Below, in pieces: positions 47,384 through 58,925 of a stretch of DNA of 64,000 nucleotides (the stretch's first letter is position 1; each line of letters starts with the position of its first letter). The notes under the pieces were generated by a model, which saw only the letters and a program-made list of their open reading frames with translations, made no database searches and was not told where the DNA came from. Source of the stretch: Synechocystis sp. PCC 6714 (GTDB taxonomy: Bacteria; Cyanobacteriota; Cyanobacteriia; Cyanobacteriales; Microcystaceae); assembly GCF_000478825.2 (NCBI RefSeq), contig NZ_CP007542.1:1922001-1986000 (forward strand), given 5' to 3'. Made by a program: the position numbers and the translations under genes.

Positions 47384-47531
47384 CTGCATAAAGAAAAGAG
47401 AAAGCAGGGAAAATCTTAATCCCCCTAGCCGTTTTCAGATTAACCGTAAGGCGTTTAGCTGAGTGGATAGCCGAGAAATGGTAAAGGGAAGATGAAAGAT
47501 AATCCTAGTTAGCAAAAAGAAGATCTTAAAA

Positions 47532-50412
<2,881 letters not shown>

Positions 50413-50484
50413 TTATTCTTCTTTTTCTTTCTCTTTTCCTGTGCAGTCTTCTGGGTCTCTTCTCATATCAGACCCGACAGTTTT

Positions 50485-50603
50485 TCTTGGTGTCTTTAGC
50501 GTCATGGAACCACTCCGATCCCATCCCGCACTCGGTTGTGAAATGTGACAGCGGCGACGATACTTTGGGGGTTGCCCCTCGGCACAATAGTCCGATGCCA
50601 AGT
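50485..50603 (+). rRNA. rrf: 5S ribosomal RNA
   Basis: About 119 nt. Helix I TCTTGG pairs with CCAAG(T), the central region reads ATGGAACCACTCCGATCCCA, and the loop region GTTGTGAAATG is typical of cyanobacterial 5S. Confidence 0.94.
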
Positions 50604-50616
50604 TCCTCTTTCTTTG

Positions 50617-50650
50617 AACCCTCCACCCTCTGGTTGGAGGGTTTCTTCGT
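50617..50650 (+). terminator. rRNA operon terminator
   Basis: AACCCTCCA (50617-50625) pairs with TGGAGGGTT (50635-50643), nine perfect pairs with further ACC/GGT pairing in the loop, followed by TCTTCGTTGTT. Confidence 0.8.
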
Positions 50651-50782
50651 TGTTAGCTGTGAAGATTGGGGCCAGAATAGGGTTTTCTTTCCTGTGCCAT
50701 TGTTTGATAATGGTGTTATGAGATGGCTATGTGGCTGACTTAGCGATTTTCGTTGATTTATTCCTAGATAGGTATAAAGGCT

Positions 50783-51541
50783 GTGGTAATCCCAACCCTT
50801 AAGGCACCCAATCGTAGTGGACGGGCAAGTGTTATTGTGAATGCCAAGGTGAAGCAGGAGGGCCGATTGATTGCGGCTTCCCCTGTGACGGAAAGGATGG
50901 TCAATGGTCTCAAGGAGGCAATCGCCAGTTGTTCCCCGGAAACCATTATCGAGACGGTGGCGGTGGCAAGTCTGTGGTCGGATCAGGCCCAGCAACAAAT
51001 TCAAATGGGGGGACGAATTTATTGCCCTTTGACAATTCAGTTGCCCCGTTGGTTGGATTTTCCGGGACAGATTATGTACCAGGCCTGTCAAGATATTAAT
51101 ACCCGTCGTCAGTGGGTGAGTGAAAAATTAAATTTACCCCTATGCAACGATGCCAATTGGTTGGGAGATCATTGGCTACCGATTATTGTCTCCACTGATG
51201 AAATAGGCTTTTCACCCCTGATTTATGAGGGAATGATGCCCAATGCTTATGAAATGGTGTCTTGGGATTTGCCCCCTTACCAACGTTATCGGGATGTTTT
51301 GGAAAACTTAGCCTGGGCTCTGGTTAAAGAGTTGAAAGCTCCGCCAGCAGTTTATTTGTTGCAATTTAGTGTTGCCCAGGGGTTAGTGTTTGATCGACTG
51401 TGGCCCTTTCCCGCCGCTCCGGCTATTGTTACCATCAACCAGGGCCAAGGCAATTTGTACACGTACCATTGGTGTTGCTTGAATAATTTGCCCCTTCCAA
51501 CCGGCGGCGATCGCCAACCCCAACAATTATTAAGTTTGTGA
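50783..51541 (+). CDS. Conserved protein of unknown function, coupled to DUF427
   Basis: 252 residues from a GTG at 50783 (no strong Shine-Dalgarno; RKS-like internal GTG or ATG starts are possible). Globular, no signal or membrane segment. Notable patches: TERMVNGLKEAIASCSPETIIETVAVAS, then PLTIQLPRWLDFPGQIMYQA, GDHWLPIIVSTDEIGFSPLI and PPAVYLLQFSVAQGLVFDRLWPFP. I do not recognise the family. It lies 130 bases after the rrn terminator and its TGA overlaps a possible GTG start of the next gene, so both are probably translated together. Confidence 0.72.
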   Translation: MVIPTLKAPNRSGRASVIVNAKVKQEGRLIAASPVTERMVNGLKEAIASCSPETIIETVAVASLWSDQAQQQIQMGGRIYCPLTIQLPRWLDFPGQIMYQACQDINTRRQWVSEKLNLPLCNDANWLGDHWLPIIVSTDEIGFSPLIYEGMMPNAYEMVSWDLPPYQRYRDVLENLAWALVKELKAPPAVYLLQFSVAQGLVFDRLWPFPAAPAIVTINQGQGNLYTYHWCCLNNLPLPTGGDRQPQQLLSL

Positions 51542-51543
51542 GC

Positions 51544-52035
51544 ATGTCCCAACCCGCTGCGCCCCAACCAGAGCAGGAATCGGTCTGGGATTACCCTCGT
51601 CCCCCCAGCATTGAATCTTCCAGCCAAAGGGTTTTGGTACTGTGTGATGGCATTGTCATTGCGGAAAGTTGTTCCAGCCAAAGAGTCTTGGAAACTAGCC
51701 ATCCACCGGTTTACTATTTTCCCCCCCAGGATATTCGCACCGACTATCTAGAGCTTTCTACTAGACATTCCTACTGCGAATGGAAAGGAGAAGCTAGCTA
51801 TTATCACCTCGATATGGGCGATCGCCGACGGGATAATGTGGCTTGGTTTTATCCCACCCCCAGTGCCAGCTTTAGTTCCATCAAAGATTACATCGCCTTT
51901 TATCCCAGCAAAATGGATGCTTGCTATGTGGATGGCGAATTGGTCACTGCCCAACCGGGGGACTTCTATGGCGGCTGGATCACGTCTAAAATTGTTGGCC
52001 CGTTTAAGGGGGGCGTTGGCACTTGGGGTTGGTAA
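51544..52035 (+). CDS. DUF427 family protein
   Basis: 163 residues from the ATG at 51544; a GTG at 51538 overlapping the previous stop is an alternative. DUF427 features: VWDYPRPPSIE, VLVLCDGIVIAES, RVLETSHPPVYYFPPQDIRTDYL, YCEWKGEASYYHL and CYVDGELVTAQPGDFYGGWITS. Small beta-barrel proteins, function unknown. Directly downstream of the unknown 252-residue gene. Confidence 0.88.
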   Translation: MSQPAAPQPEQESVWDYPRPPSIESSSQRVLVLCDGIVIAESCSSQRVLETSHPPVYYFPPQDIRTDYLELSTRHSYCEWKGEASYYHLDMGDRRRDNVAWFYPTPSASFSSIKDYIAFYPSKMDACYVDGELVTAQPGDFYGGWITSKIVGPFKGGVGTWGW

Positions 52036-52115
52036 TTTTGCCAATGGATTGGTTGCGACGGGGAATAATATTCGTTAGATTACCGAACAATGCCTGATTC
52101 CCGTTCTAACTGACC

Positions 52116-53312
52116 ATGGTCAAGTCCCATCTTTCTGGTTTAACAGTGCGTTGGCACCATGCCTTGGCGGAAATTCCTCAGCCCCAGTGGGACCAGTTGG
52201 CATTGCCCCTACAAACCCCTTTTCTGGAATGGCATTGGCTTAATAATCTCGAAACTTCCGGTAGTGCAGTTCGGAATGCTGGTTGGCAACCCTGTCATTT
52301 GACGTTGTGGCAAGGGGAAATGCTGATGGGGGCTGCGGCCTTATATCTCAAAGGCCATAGCTACGGCGAATTTGTCTTCGACCACCAATGGGCTGATCTA
52401 GCTCAACGGTTAGGCATTGACTATTACCCAAAATTATTGGGCATGGCACCTTTTACCCCTGCTGAGGGCTATCGTTTTTTAATCGCTCCCGGAGTTGATC
52501 AGTACTCTATTACCCAAGTCATGGTGGAAGCCATTGACTATTTTTGTCGAACTAATCAAATTTCCGGTTGTAATTTTTTATTTGTTGATCGCCAATGGCA
52601 ACGGCAAATGGAAGATTTTGGTTTTACTGGTTGGTTACACCATAGCTATATTTGGCAAAATCAAGGCTTTCGAAGTTTTGATGATTATCTGCAAATTTTT
52701 AATGCCAATCAACGGCGCAATATTAAACGGGAACGGAAGGCGGTGGAAAAAGCCGGCTTGCGAATTCAAGTCCTAGAAGGAGAGCAAATTCCCCACCATT
52801 TTTTTCCGGCCATTTACCGTTTTTATAGCAATACCTGCGACAAATTCTATTGGGGCAGTAAATACCTAACTAAAAAATTTTTCCAATCTTTGTACGATAA
52901 TTATCGCTCTAGGGTGGTTTTGGCGCTAGCTTTCACGGAGCAGAATGATCAACATCCCGTTGGCCTATCTTTTTGTTTACGCAAAGACGATCGCCTCTAT
53001 GGCCGCTACTGGGGTAGTTTGGCAGACTATGATTGTCTCCACTTTGAAGCATGCTACTATCAACCGATTGAATGGGCCATAGGGGAAGGTATTCAATTAT
53101 TTGATCCGGGGGCGGGGGGTCGTCATAAACGTCGTCGAGGTTTTCCCGCCACAGCTAACTATAGCCTGCACCGATTTTATCATCCTAAAATGCAGCAGAT
53201 TTTGCAGATCTACATTGATGAGATCAATGCCATGGAACAAGCAGAAATTGATGCTATTAATCAGGATTTACCATTTAGTAGAAAGGAGATTAATCTGACT
53301 TTAGAAAGCTAA
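52116..53312 (+). CDS. FemAB-like/GNAT-fold protein (DUF482, COG3146)
   Basis: 398 residues. It has the two-part GNAT fold of the peptidoglycan-amino-acyl-transferase-like COG3146 group: TPFLEWHWLNNLETSGSAV, MGAAALYLKGHSYGEFVFD, NANQRRNIKRERKAVEKAGL and FDPGAGGRHKRRRGFPA near the end. The substrate is unknown; links to peptidoglycan cross-bridges seen in Gram-positive FemAB proteins should not be assumed. Starts at the ATG at 52116, 80 bases after DUF427. Confidence 0.87.
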   Translation: MVKSHLSGLTVRWHHALAEIPQPQWDQLALPLQTPFLEWHWLNNLETSGSAVRNAGWQPCHLTLWQGEMLMGAAALYLKGHSYGEFVFDHQWADLAQRLGIDYYPKLLGMAPFTPAEGYRFLIAPGVDQYSITQVMVEAIDYFCRTNQISGCNFLFVDRQWQRQMEDFGFTGWLHHSYIWQNQGFRSFDDYLQIFNANQRRNIKRERKAVEKAGLRIQVLEGEQIPHHFFPAIYRFYSNTCDKFYWGSKYLTKKFFQSLYDNYRSRVVLALAFTEQNDQHPVGLSFCLRKDDRLYGRYWGSLADYDCLHFEACYYQPIEWAIGEGIQLFDPGAGGRHKRRRGFPATANYSLHRFYHPKMQQILQIYIDEINAMEQAEIDAINQDLPFSRKEINLTLES

Positions 53313-53558
53313 AGAATGGACGAATGGTCTTCATTTGTAGACAAATAAAATATTGATGAGCAAACAGATGAGTAATCAACTATTGCCGGCCCAAGTCAAA
53401 TTAACCCTCGGTTAGTAAAATTCATGGCAATGGTTTTACAAATAAGACAAACTATCCGGTGATGGGTCGCGTCAGCCATGGCAGCATCGCCAGTCGCTTG
53501 GGCGCGCACAAATATGGGGTAAACTTTAGCGAGAATCTTTCCCAATCTATCTTTGCCC

Positions 53559-54635
53559 ATGCTCGGCGGTCAGTATTATCTCATTGCATTTATTTTGGCG
53601 GTGATTGTGGTTTGGTTTACTACACCGTTGATCAATCATTGGGGACGACGGGCCGGCTATGTAGATCAGCCCAGTGCCCGAAAAATGCATCATCGCCCTA
53701 TGGTACGCCTAGGGGGGGTTTCTATTTTCCTTGGTAGTTTAGTAGCCCTGTTGGCGGTCTGGAACCTAGGAGCTTTCGGTGCCATGAGCACTAAAGGGGA
53801 ATGGGAAATTTGGGGAGTGGTGCTGGGGGGATTAGCATTTTTCGGCATTGGTTTATTTGATGACCTGTTCGATTTGAGTCCCTTTTCCCGTTTATTAGCC
53901 CAGGTGGCGATCGCCTCGGTGGTGTGGAATATGGGGGTAAAAATTGAGTTTTTTACCCTGCCATTTTTAGGTAATTTGGTCTATCTGGACATGCTAAGCC
54001 TACCGATCACAGTGATTTGGCTAGTGGGATTAGCCAATGCGATCAATTGGATTGATGGACTGGATGGGTTGGCTGCCGGGGTATGCGGTATTGCGGCGGT
54101 AGTCCTTTTTGTCCTCTGTCTCTTCATGGAACAGTCGGAGGCGGCCCTAATTGCGGTGGCCCTGGCAGGGGGAGCGTTGGGATTTTTGCGTTACAACTTC
54201 AACCCAGCGCAAATTTTTATGGGGGATGGAGGAGCCTACTTCATGGGCTTTACCCTTGGGGCTGTGGCAGTCATTGGGCTGGTCAAAGTAGCCGCTATGG
54301 CAACGGTGGCAGTCACAGCAGTTCTATTGCCCTATCTTGTGCTGGCGGTGCCTATTTTGGATATGTCGGTGGTTATTCTCTCCCGGGTAATTAAGGGCAA
54401 ATCCCCCTTTAAAGCAGATAAGGGACATCTCCATCACCGCTTGATCAATGCCGGTATTTCCCACCGTTTAACCGTGTTATTCATCTATGCCCTCACCCTT
54501 TGGGCTGGCAGCTTAGCGTTGGGATTTTCCAATATTCCCAGCGGTTGGGGCTTCGCCATTGGTGCTACCCTGCTGTTGATTTATTTAGGCTGGCAAGTGT
54601 GGCGTAACAGTCGCAATGTGGAGGAACAGGAGTGA
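53559..54635 (+). CDS. WecA/TagO-like polyprenyl-phosphate sugar-1-phosphate transferase
   Basis: 358 residues from the ATG at 53559 (a TTG two codons earlier exists). About ten membrane helices. Family motifs: DQPSARKMHHRPMVRLGG, GIGLFDDLFDLSP with the Asp pair, NAINWIDGLDGLAAG, FMGDGGAYFMGF and the HLHHRLINAGISHR loop. Transfers GlcNAc-1-P or a related sugar phosphate from UDP-sugar to undecaprenyl phosphate, the first step of a surface polysaccharide. The response regulator follows nine bases later; the polysaccharide sugar transferase just beyond is on the opposite strand. Confidence 0.93.
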   Translation: MLGGQYYLIAFILAVIVVWFTTPLINHWGRRAGYVDQPSARKMHHRPMVRLGGVSIFLGSLVALLAVWNLGAFGAMSTKGEWEIWGVVLGGLAFFGIGLFDDLFDLSPFSRLLAQVAIASVVWNMGVKIEFFTLPFLGNLVYLDMLSLPITVIWLVGLANAINWIDGLDGLAAGVCGIAAVVLFVLCLFMEQSEAALIAVALAGGALGFLRYNFNPAQIFMGDGGAYFMGFTLGAVAVIGLVKVAAMATVAVTAVLLPYLVLAVPILDMSVVILSRVIKGKSPFKADKGHLHHRLINAGISHRLTVLFIYALTLWAGSLALGFSNIPSGWGFAIGATLLLIYLGWQVWRNSRNVEEQE

Positions 54636-54644
54636 TTCATTGCC

Positions 54645-55352
54645 ATGCCCAACATCTTAATTGTGGAAGATGACCAGGAAATAGCTCAATTAATTCGAGA
54701 AACATTGGAAAGGGAACAGTTTTCCTGCACCGTAGCCCACGACGGGCAAATGGGGCTAGAAATTTTTCAGGTCCAGGCTCCGGACTTAATCGTGTTGGAT
54801 CTAATGTTGCCCAAGTTGGACGGATTGGAACTTTGCATCCGCATTCGCCAACAACCGGGAAACAAAGACCCCTATATTCTTATGTTGACAGCTAAGGGAG
54901 AGGAGATAGACCGCATTATTGGCCTCTCCACTGGGGCTGATGATTACTTGGTTAAACCCTTTAGCCCGAGGGAATTGGTTGCCAGGGTGCGGGCCCTATT
55001 GCGGCGACAATTACGCCAGGGACAAACCGTTGGGCAAATTTACCGCACCCCCCATTTTCAAGTAGATTTAAACCAACACCAAGCCAGTTTTTACCATGGT
55101 GATTCCCAGGAGGAACTGGAACTAACAGGACTGGAATTTAATTTGTTAGCCACATTTATGAGCTATCCGGGGCGAGTGTGGAATCGGGCGCAATTAATTG
55201 AGAAATTGTGGGGTAATGACTTTTTTGGCGATGAACGGGTGGTAGATACCCATATACGCAGATTACGCAAGAAAATCGAGCCAGACCCAGCTAATCCCAG
55301 TTTTATTAAAACGGTGATCGGTTTGGGCTACAAGTTTGAAGATCCCGGTTGA
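54645..55352 (+). CDS. OmpR-family response regulator
   Basis: 235 residues. Receiver domain 1-120 with Asp9/Asp10, phospho-acceptor Asp52 (VLDLMLPKLDG) and Lys104 (YLVKPFSPREL). C-terminal winged-helix DNA-binding domain (about 130-232): LTGLEFNLLATFM, RAQLIEKLWG, VDTHIRRLRKKIE. No histidine kinase is adjacent. GAGGAACAGGAG in the end of the preceding gene is its ribosome-binding site, nine bases after the WecA-like stop, so the two are likely co-translated. It may regulate its own operon or envelope genes. Confidence 0.93.
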   Translation: MPNILIVEDDQEIAQLIRETLEREQFSCTVAHDGQMGLEIFQVQAPDLIVLDLMLPKLDGLELCIRIRQQPGNKDPYILMLTAKGEEIDRIIGLSTGADDYLVKPFSPRELVARVRALLRRQLRQGQTVGQIYRTPHFQVDLNQHQASFYHGDSQEELELTGLEFNLLATFMSYPGRVWNRAQLIEKLWGNDFFGDERVVDTHIRRLRKKIEPDPANPSFIKTVIGLGYKFEDPG

Positions 55353-55392
55353 TGGATAATTTTTCGCCCCATGGTTATTCTAGATCTCAGAT

Positions 55393-56829
55393 TTAATAAG
55401 CCCCTTTACGAAATAACAATATCCTTACAGTTTCCACCAAAATGTCCCAATCTAGGTTTAAAGACCAATTGTCAATATAGTACAAATCCAAGCGGGCCAC
55501 ATCATCAAAGCTGCCTATGTCCGATCGCCCGGAAATTTGCCAAAGCCCCGTTACCCCCGGCATGACTTGATGGCGGATATGGTGCCAAGCATCAAACCTT
55601 TCCACATCCCTGAGAGGCAGGGGTCTGGGGCCCACCAGGCTCATTTGCCCCAGTAAGACGTTAAAAAGTTGGGGAATTTCGTCCAAGCTAGTGCGTCGCA
55701 GAAAATGCCCTAGGGGAATGATTCGAGGGTCCCGCTTGAGCTTGAACATAATGCCGTCATCGTTTTCGTTGGCGGCTTCTAGCTGTTGTTGCAAAAGGGG
55801 AGCATTGACCACCATGGTGCGAAACTTCCACATTTGAAAGGTTTTGCCCTGGAGTCCTACCCGTTCCTGGCGGAAAAAGGCAGGGCCGGGGGAAGATAGT
55901 TTGATGCCAATGGCGATCGCCAGAAATAGTGGGGAAAGTATAGTTAGACCAAATAAAGCGCCACCGTAGTCCAGGGCCCTTTTGAGACGATAATCAAGCC
56001 CCGCCAGCAAAGGAATTTCCACCCGCACCGTTGGTAAGCCGGCAAAAATTTCTGGCAGACCGCGACGATAAAGCATATCCCGGCTGGAGGGCAGTAACCT
56101 AAGGGCAATGTTTTCCCCCCGCAAATACCAATACAAACTAGAGGACAAATCCGCTTCCGGTAATGCTTCCGCTAGAACTTCCTGGGCTCCCGATACCATA
56201 ATTTGTTCTAAGGTGTGGTGGCTGTGGGCTGTGCTAGCTAGGGCGGCCCCCACTACTCGATATTGGGAGCGTCGTTCCAGAGTCGCAGTGAGATGTTGAA
56301 TACGGCAGGAGTTGGCAATTAAAAAAATGGGAATGGCTTGACGACTTTCTAGGGGACTGAGGAGCAAACTAATGATAAAGCGGGCTAGGGTAACGAAAAT
56401 AATGCTGGCCCCCCAGGCAGAAAAAAACAGGGAACGGGGTAGATCGATCGCCGGGTCGTAGAAATATTTGGCCACCAGGGTAAGGAGAAAAACGTAGCTG
56501 ATGAGTTTAATTACCCCAAGGAAGTTTTGGGTGCGGGTTTGGGGACGGTATAAACCGGCGTAGGTGAAAACAGTTAGAACAATGGCGACGTAACACCAAA
56601 ATAAACTGGGCAGACCCCACCAGGTCCACCAAACAAATTGGGGTGGGGGTGGGGAGTAAAAATTATTGAGGCGATGGGCCGCAATCCAAGCGAGCAGTAG
56701 GGCAATAAAGTCCGCCGCTAGTAAAAAGATCAACTTGAGCCATTGAGGAGAAGCTAAACGCACCCCGGAAAAGTTATGGGGAGCCCGAATGTCCGTTGCC
56801 AGAAAGTTTTTACTGAACCATTTATTCAT
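55393..56829 (-). CDS. Polyprenyl glycosylphosphotransferase (WbaP/WcaJ-like sugar transferase)
   Basis: 478 residues. N-terminal four to five membrane helices (about 30-150), a CoA-binding-like middle domain, and the C-terminal bacterial sugar transferase domain: SPGPAFFRQERVGLQGK, MWKFRTMVVNA, RRTSLDEIPQLFNVLLGQMS, VGPRPLPLRDVERF, PGVTGLWQISGRS. It loads the first sugar on undecaprenyl phosphate for exopolysaccharide synthesis. Sits convergent with the response regulator, 40 bases between stops. Confidence 0.94.
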   Translation of the reverse strand: MNKWFSKNFLATDIRAPHNFSGVRLASPQWLKLIFLLAADFIALLLAWIAAHRLNNFYSPPPPQFVWWTWWGLPSLFWCYVAIVLTVFTYAGLYRPQTRTQNFLGVIKLISYVFLLTLVAKYFYDPAIDLPRSLFFSAWGASIIFVTLARFIISLLLSPLESRQAIPIFLIANSCRIQHLTATLERRSQYRVVGAALASTAHSHHTLEQIMVSGAQEVLAEALPEADLSSSLYWYLRGENIALRLLPSSRDMLYRRGLPEIFAGLPTVRVEIPLLAGLDYRLKRALDYGGALFGLTILSPLFLAIAIGIKLSSPGPAFFRQERVGLQGKTFQMWKFRTMVVNAPLLQQQLEAANENDDGIMFKLKRDPRIIPLGHFLRRTSLDEIPQLFNVLLGQMSLVGPRPLPLRDVERFDAWHHIRHQVMPGVTGLWQISGRSDIGSFDDVARLDLYYIDNWSLNLDWDILVETVRILLFRKGAY

Positions 56830-56900
56830 CCGCTGTCCCTGGGGGGCTGAATGGACGATCGCCGTTGATCTAAGCCTACCCTTTCCATTACCCGGGGAAA

Positions 56901-57206
56901 TCAGCCATTAACGTATTGTTGCAACAGTTTTTCCAGTTGACTGACGGGGGCCCGGGGGGATAGTCTCGGCAAAGTAATTTCCCCCGCCGGCGATCGCCAC
57001 ACTAATACCGGAATTTCGTATTGGTAGGCGGCCCCCCATCGTTCGTTGGTGGTAATGTCACGGACTTCTAGCTCAATGGCCAGGCTATCAATTTGGGCTA
57101 ATTTTTCCATCAATCCTTCACAGAGATGGCAACCGGGCTTGCTGTATAAAATTAATTCCATAATGTTGCGGTTAGTTTTCACCATTGGGGCAGTCTTGTC
57201 TGGCAT
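56901..57206 (-). CDS. Glutaredoxin-like (DUF836) protein
   Basis: 101 residues from the ATG at 57206, which has AGGTAGG just ahead; ATGs at 57185 and 57161 would give shorter forms. Thioredoxin fold with a CxxC pair in YSKPGCHLCEGLMEKL and the cis-Pro segment YEIPVLVWR. DUF836 proteins of cyanobacteria are small possible redox proteins. Neighbours are an exopolysaccharide sugar transferase downstream and lnt upstream, with no clear link. Confidence 0.85.
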   Translation of the reverse strand: MPDKTAPMVKTNRNIMELILYSKPGCHLCEGLMEKLAQIDSLAIELEVRDITTNERWGAAYQYEIPVLVWRSPAGEITLPRLSPRAPVSQLEKLLQQYVNG

Positions 57207-57255
57207 TGTCCTACCTGTTTCAACTTTAAGGGTCAGGGAAATCCAAGAAACCCCA

Positions 57256-58899
57256 TTAAAAATGAGTCACTCCCCTAGACCTGTTGCCCATGGAATAAAG
57301 CCAGGCGATCGCCGATAGGATCAGCAATAAAACCACCACCCAATCTCCCCAGCGGCCGTAGGGGCTGAGATTCTGACGACGGTAAATCAGGCCAGCATGG
57401 ATTTGGTACTGGTTCATGGCCGATAACCAAAGGGTTTCTCCCCGGGGATTAATTATCGCCGAAAGTCCAGTGTTGGTGGCCCGGGCCAGCCAGCGATCGC
57501 CTTCAATGGCTCGCATCACGTCCAGGGCATGGTGCTGGGCGGCCATGGTGTCGCTGTAATGGGCATTATTAGCGCTGGAAAGAATAAATTCCCCTCCCTG
57601 TAACAGTTGGGAACGCAATAGATGGGGAAAAGCCGACTCATAGCAGATGGCCACCGCCGCTGGCCCGAAGGGAGTCGGTAAAACCTGGGGGCGATCGCCA
57701 GGGAGTAATTGCTCTTTGAGGGGGGAAAGCCGTTGAATCAATTGACCGAAAACGTTACTGAGCGGAATATATTCCCCCAGGGGCACCAGTTTAAACTTAT
57801 CGTAACGGCCCACCAATTTTCCCTGGCCGTCCACCGTCAATAAACTGTTGGTGTAACCATCCTCTTTAGTGTCATAGGCTCCTAACCACACTGGCACCTG
57901 GGTTTGCAAAATGGCTTGGTAAAAACCACTCCTGGCCACCACCGTTTCCCAAAGGTAGGGCAATGCTCCCTCCGGTGTGAGCACTATTTCTGCCCCTTGC
58001 CCAGCTAGTTTTTCATAGCCTTCCGTGTAACCGGCGATCGCCTGGCGCCAACCTTCACTATTAAATTTAATTTGGTTGGGGATATTGCCTTGGATAATGC
58101 CTACATTAATACTTTGTTCCGGTGCATCGGCTAAAGGTCTTTGGTAAAGCAACCATCCTCCCCCCTGACAGGCTAGCCAGATTAAAATAGCCAGGAGCAA
58201 ATAAGGCCAACTATGGCCATGATTGTTAGAGGTTTTAGCGTTTAATAAATTAGTTAAACCTAAAGCTAACAGCCCATTAATGGCCACAATGAAAGCGGTT
58301 AATAAAGCCGGGCCACCCATGGCTCCCAACTGCAAAAAATGTAACTGGCTAGGGCTTTGGGTATAGGCCACAGGACTCCACCACAGAATGGAATGACTCC
58401 AGAGGATTTCCAACCCACACCAACTAGCGGTACCCCAAAGTATAAATAGATAGTTTTTAAAGGTGGAATTGACTTTTGTCCAGGCTGTGGTAACTCCCCA
58501 AACCGCCATCGCCAATAACCAAACAAATACCAGCACTATGCCCCAAGCGGTGATGGCCAACCAGCAAAAACCGGCGATCGCCAGACTAGCTAACCAAGGC
58601 ACTCCCAACCAAGTGAGAGGATGGACTCCGGTGATCCAAAATAGGGCTACGCCGTAGAAACCACCTCCCCAGGCAGTAGCTGCTAGCAATATTGGCAATG
58701 TTGAAAGTAAAAAATGTTTTGGTCGAAAGAAATTAAGATTGGTAATGTCAGCCCGAAAAATCCAAAACCAGAGGGGAATCTGGGCAAACCAAGCTACATA
58801 GGTCCAACCTAAAGGAGCCGTTGCCAAACCCATGGTAATGCCCCCCAATAGTAAGGGCAAAACTTTTCTTGCTATGGTGCTCAATTTTTCTTTAGCCAA
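57256..58899 (-). CDS. lnt: Apolipoprotein N-acyltransferase
   Basis: Adds the third acyl chain to lipoproteins in the cytoplasmic membrane. 547 residues. N-terminal six to seven membrane helices, a periplasmic nitrilase domain (about 262-510) and a final helix. Catalytic Glu310 in VLTPEGALPY, Lys368 in YDKFKLVPLGEYIP and Cys419 in VAICYESAFPH are all present. The start is a TTG at 58899 with GGGGA ten bases upstream; the next ATG lies inside the first helix. Complements lgt encoded at 8.3 kb. Confidence 0.94.
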   Translation of the reverse strand: MAKEKLSTIARKVLPLLLGGITMGLATAPLGWTYVAWFAQIPLWFWIFRADITNLNFFRPKHFLLSTLPILLAATAWGGGFYGVALFWITGVHPLTWLGVPWLASLAIAGFCWLAITAWGIVLVFVWLLAMAVWGVTTAWTKVNSTFKNYLFILWGTASWCGLEILWSHSILWWSPVAYTQSPSQLHFLQLGAMGGPALLTAFIVAINGLLALGLTNLLNAKTSNNHGHSWPYLLLAILIWLACQGGGWLLYQRPLADAPEQSINVGIIQGNIPNQIKFNSEGWRQAIAGYTEGYEKLAGQGAEIVLTPEGALPYLWETVVARSGFYQAILQTQVPVWLGAYDTKEDGYTNSLLTVDGQGKLVGRYDKFKLVPLGEYIPLSNVFGQLIQRLSPLKEQLLPGDRPQVLPTPFGPAAVAICYESAFPHLLRSQLLQGGEFILSSANNAHYSDTMAAQHHALDVMRAIEGDRWLARATNTGLSAIINPRGETLWLSAMNQYQIHAGLIYRRQNLSPYGRWGDWVVVLLLILSAIAWLYSMGNRSRGVTHF

Positions 58900-58925
58900 T
58901 CAGTTTGTATCCCCAAAATTATCCC

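Noticed and set aside
53459-53737. Plus-strand frame overlapping the start of the WecA-like gene
   Set aside because: The overlapped gene has clear family motifs in the other frame; this frame shows none.
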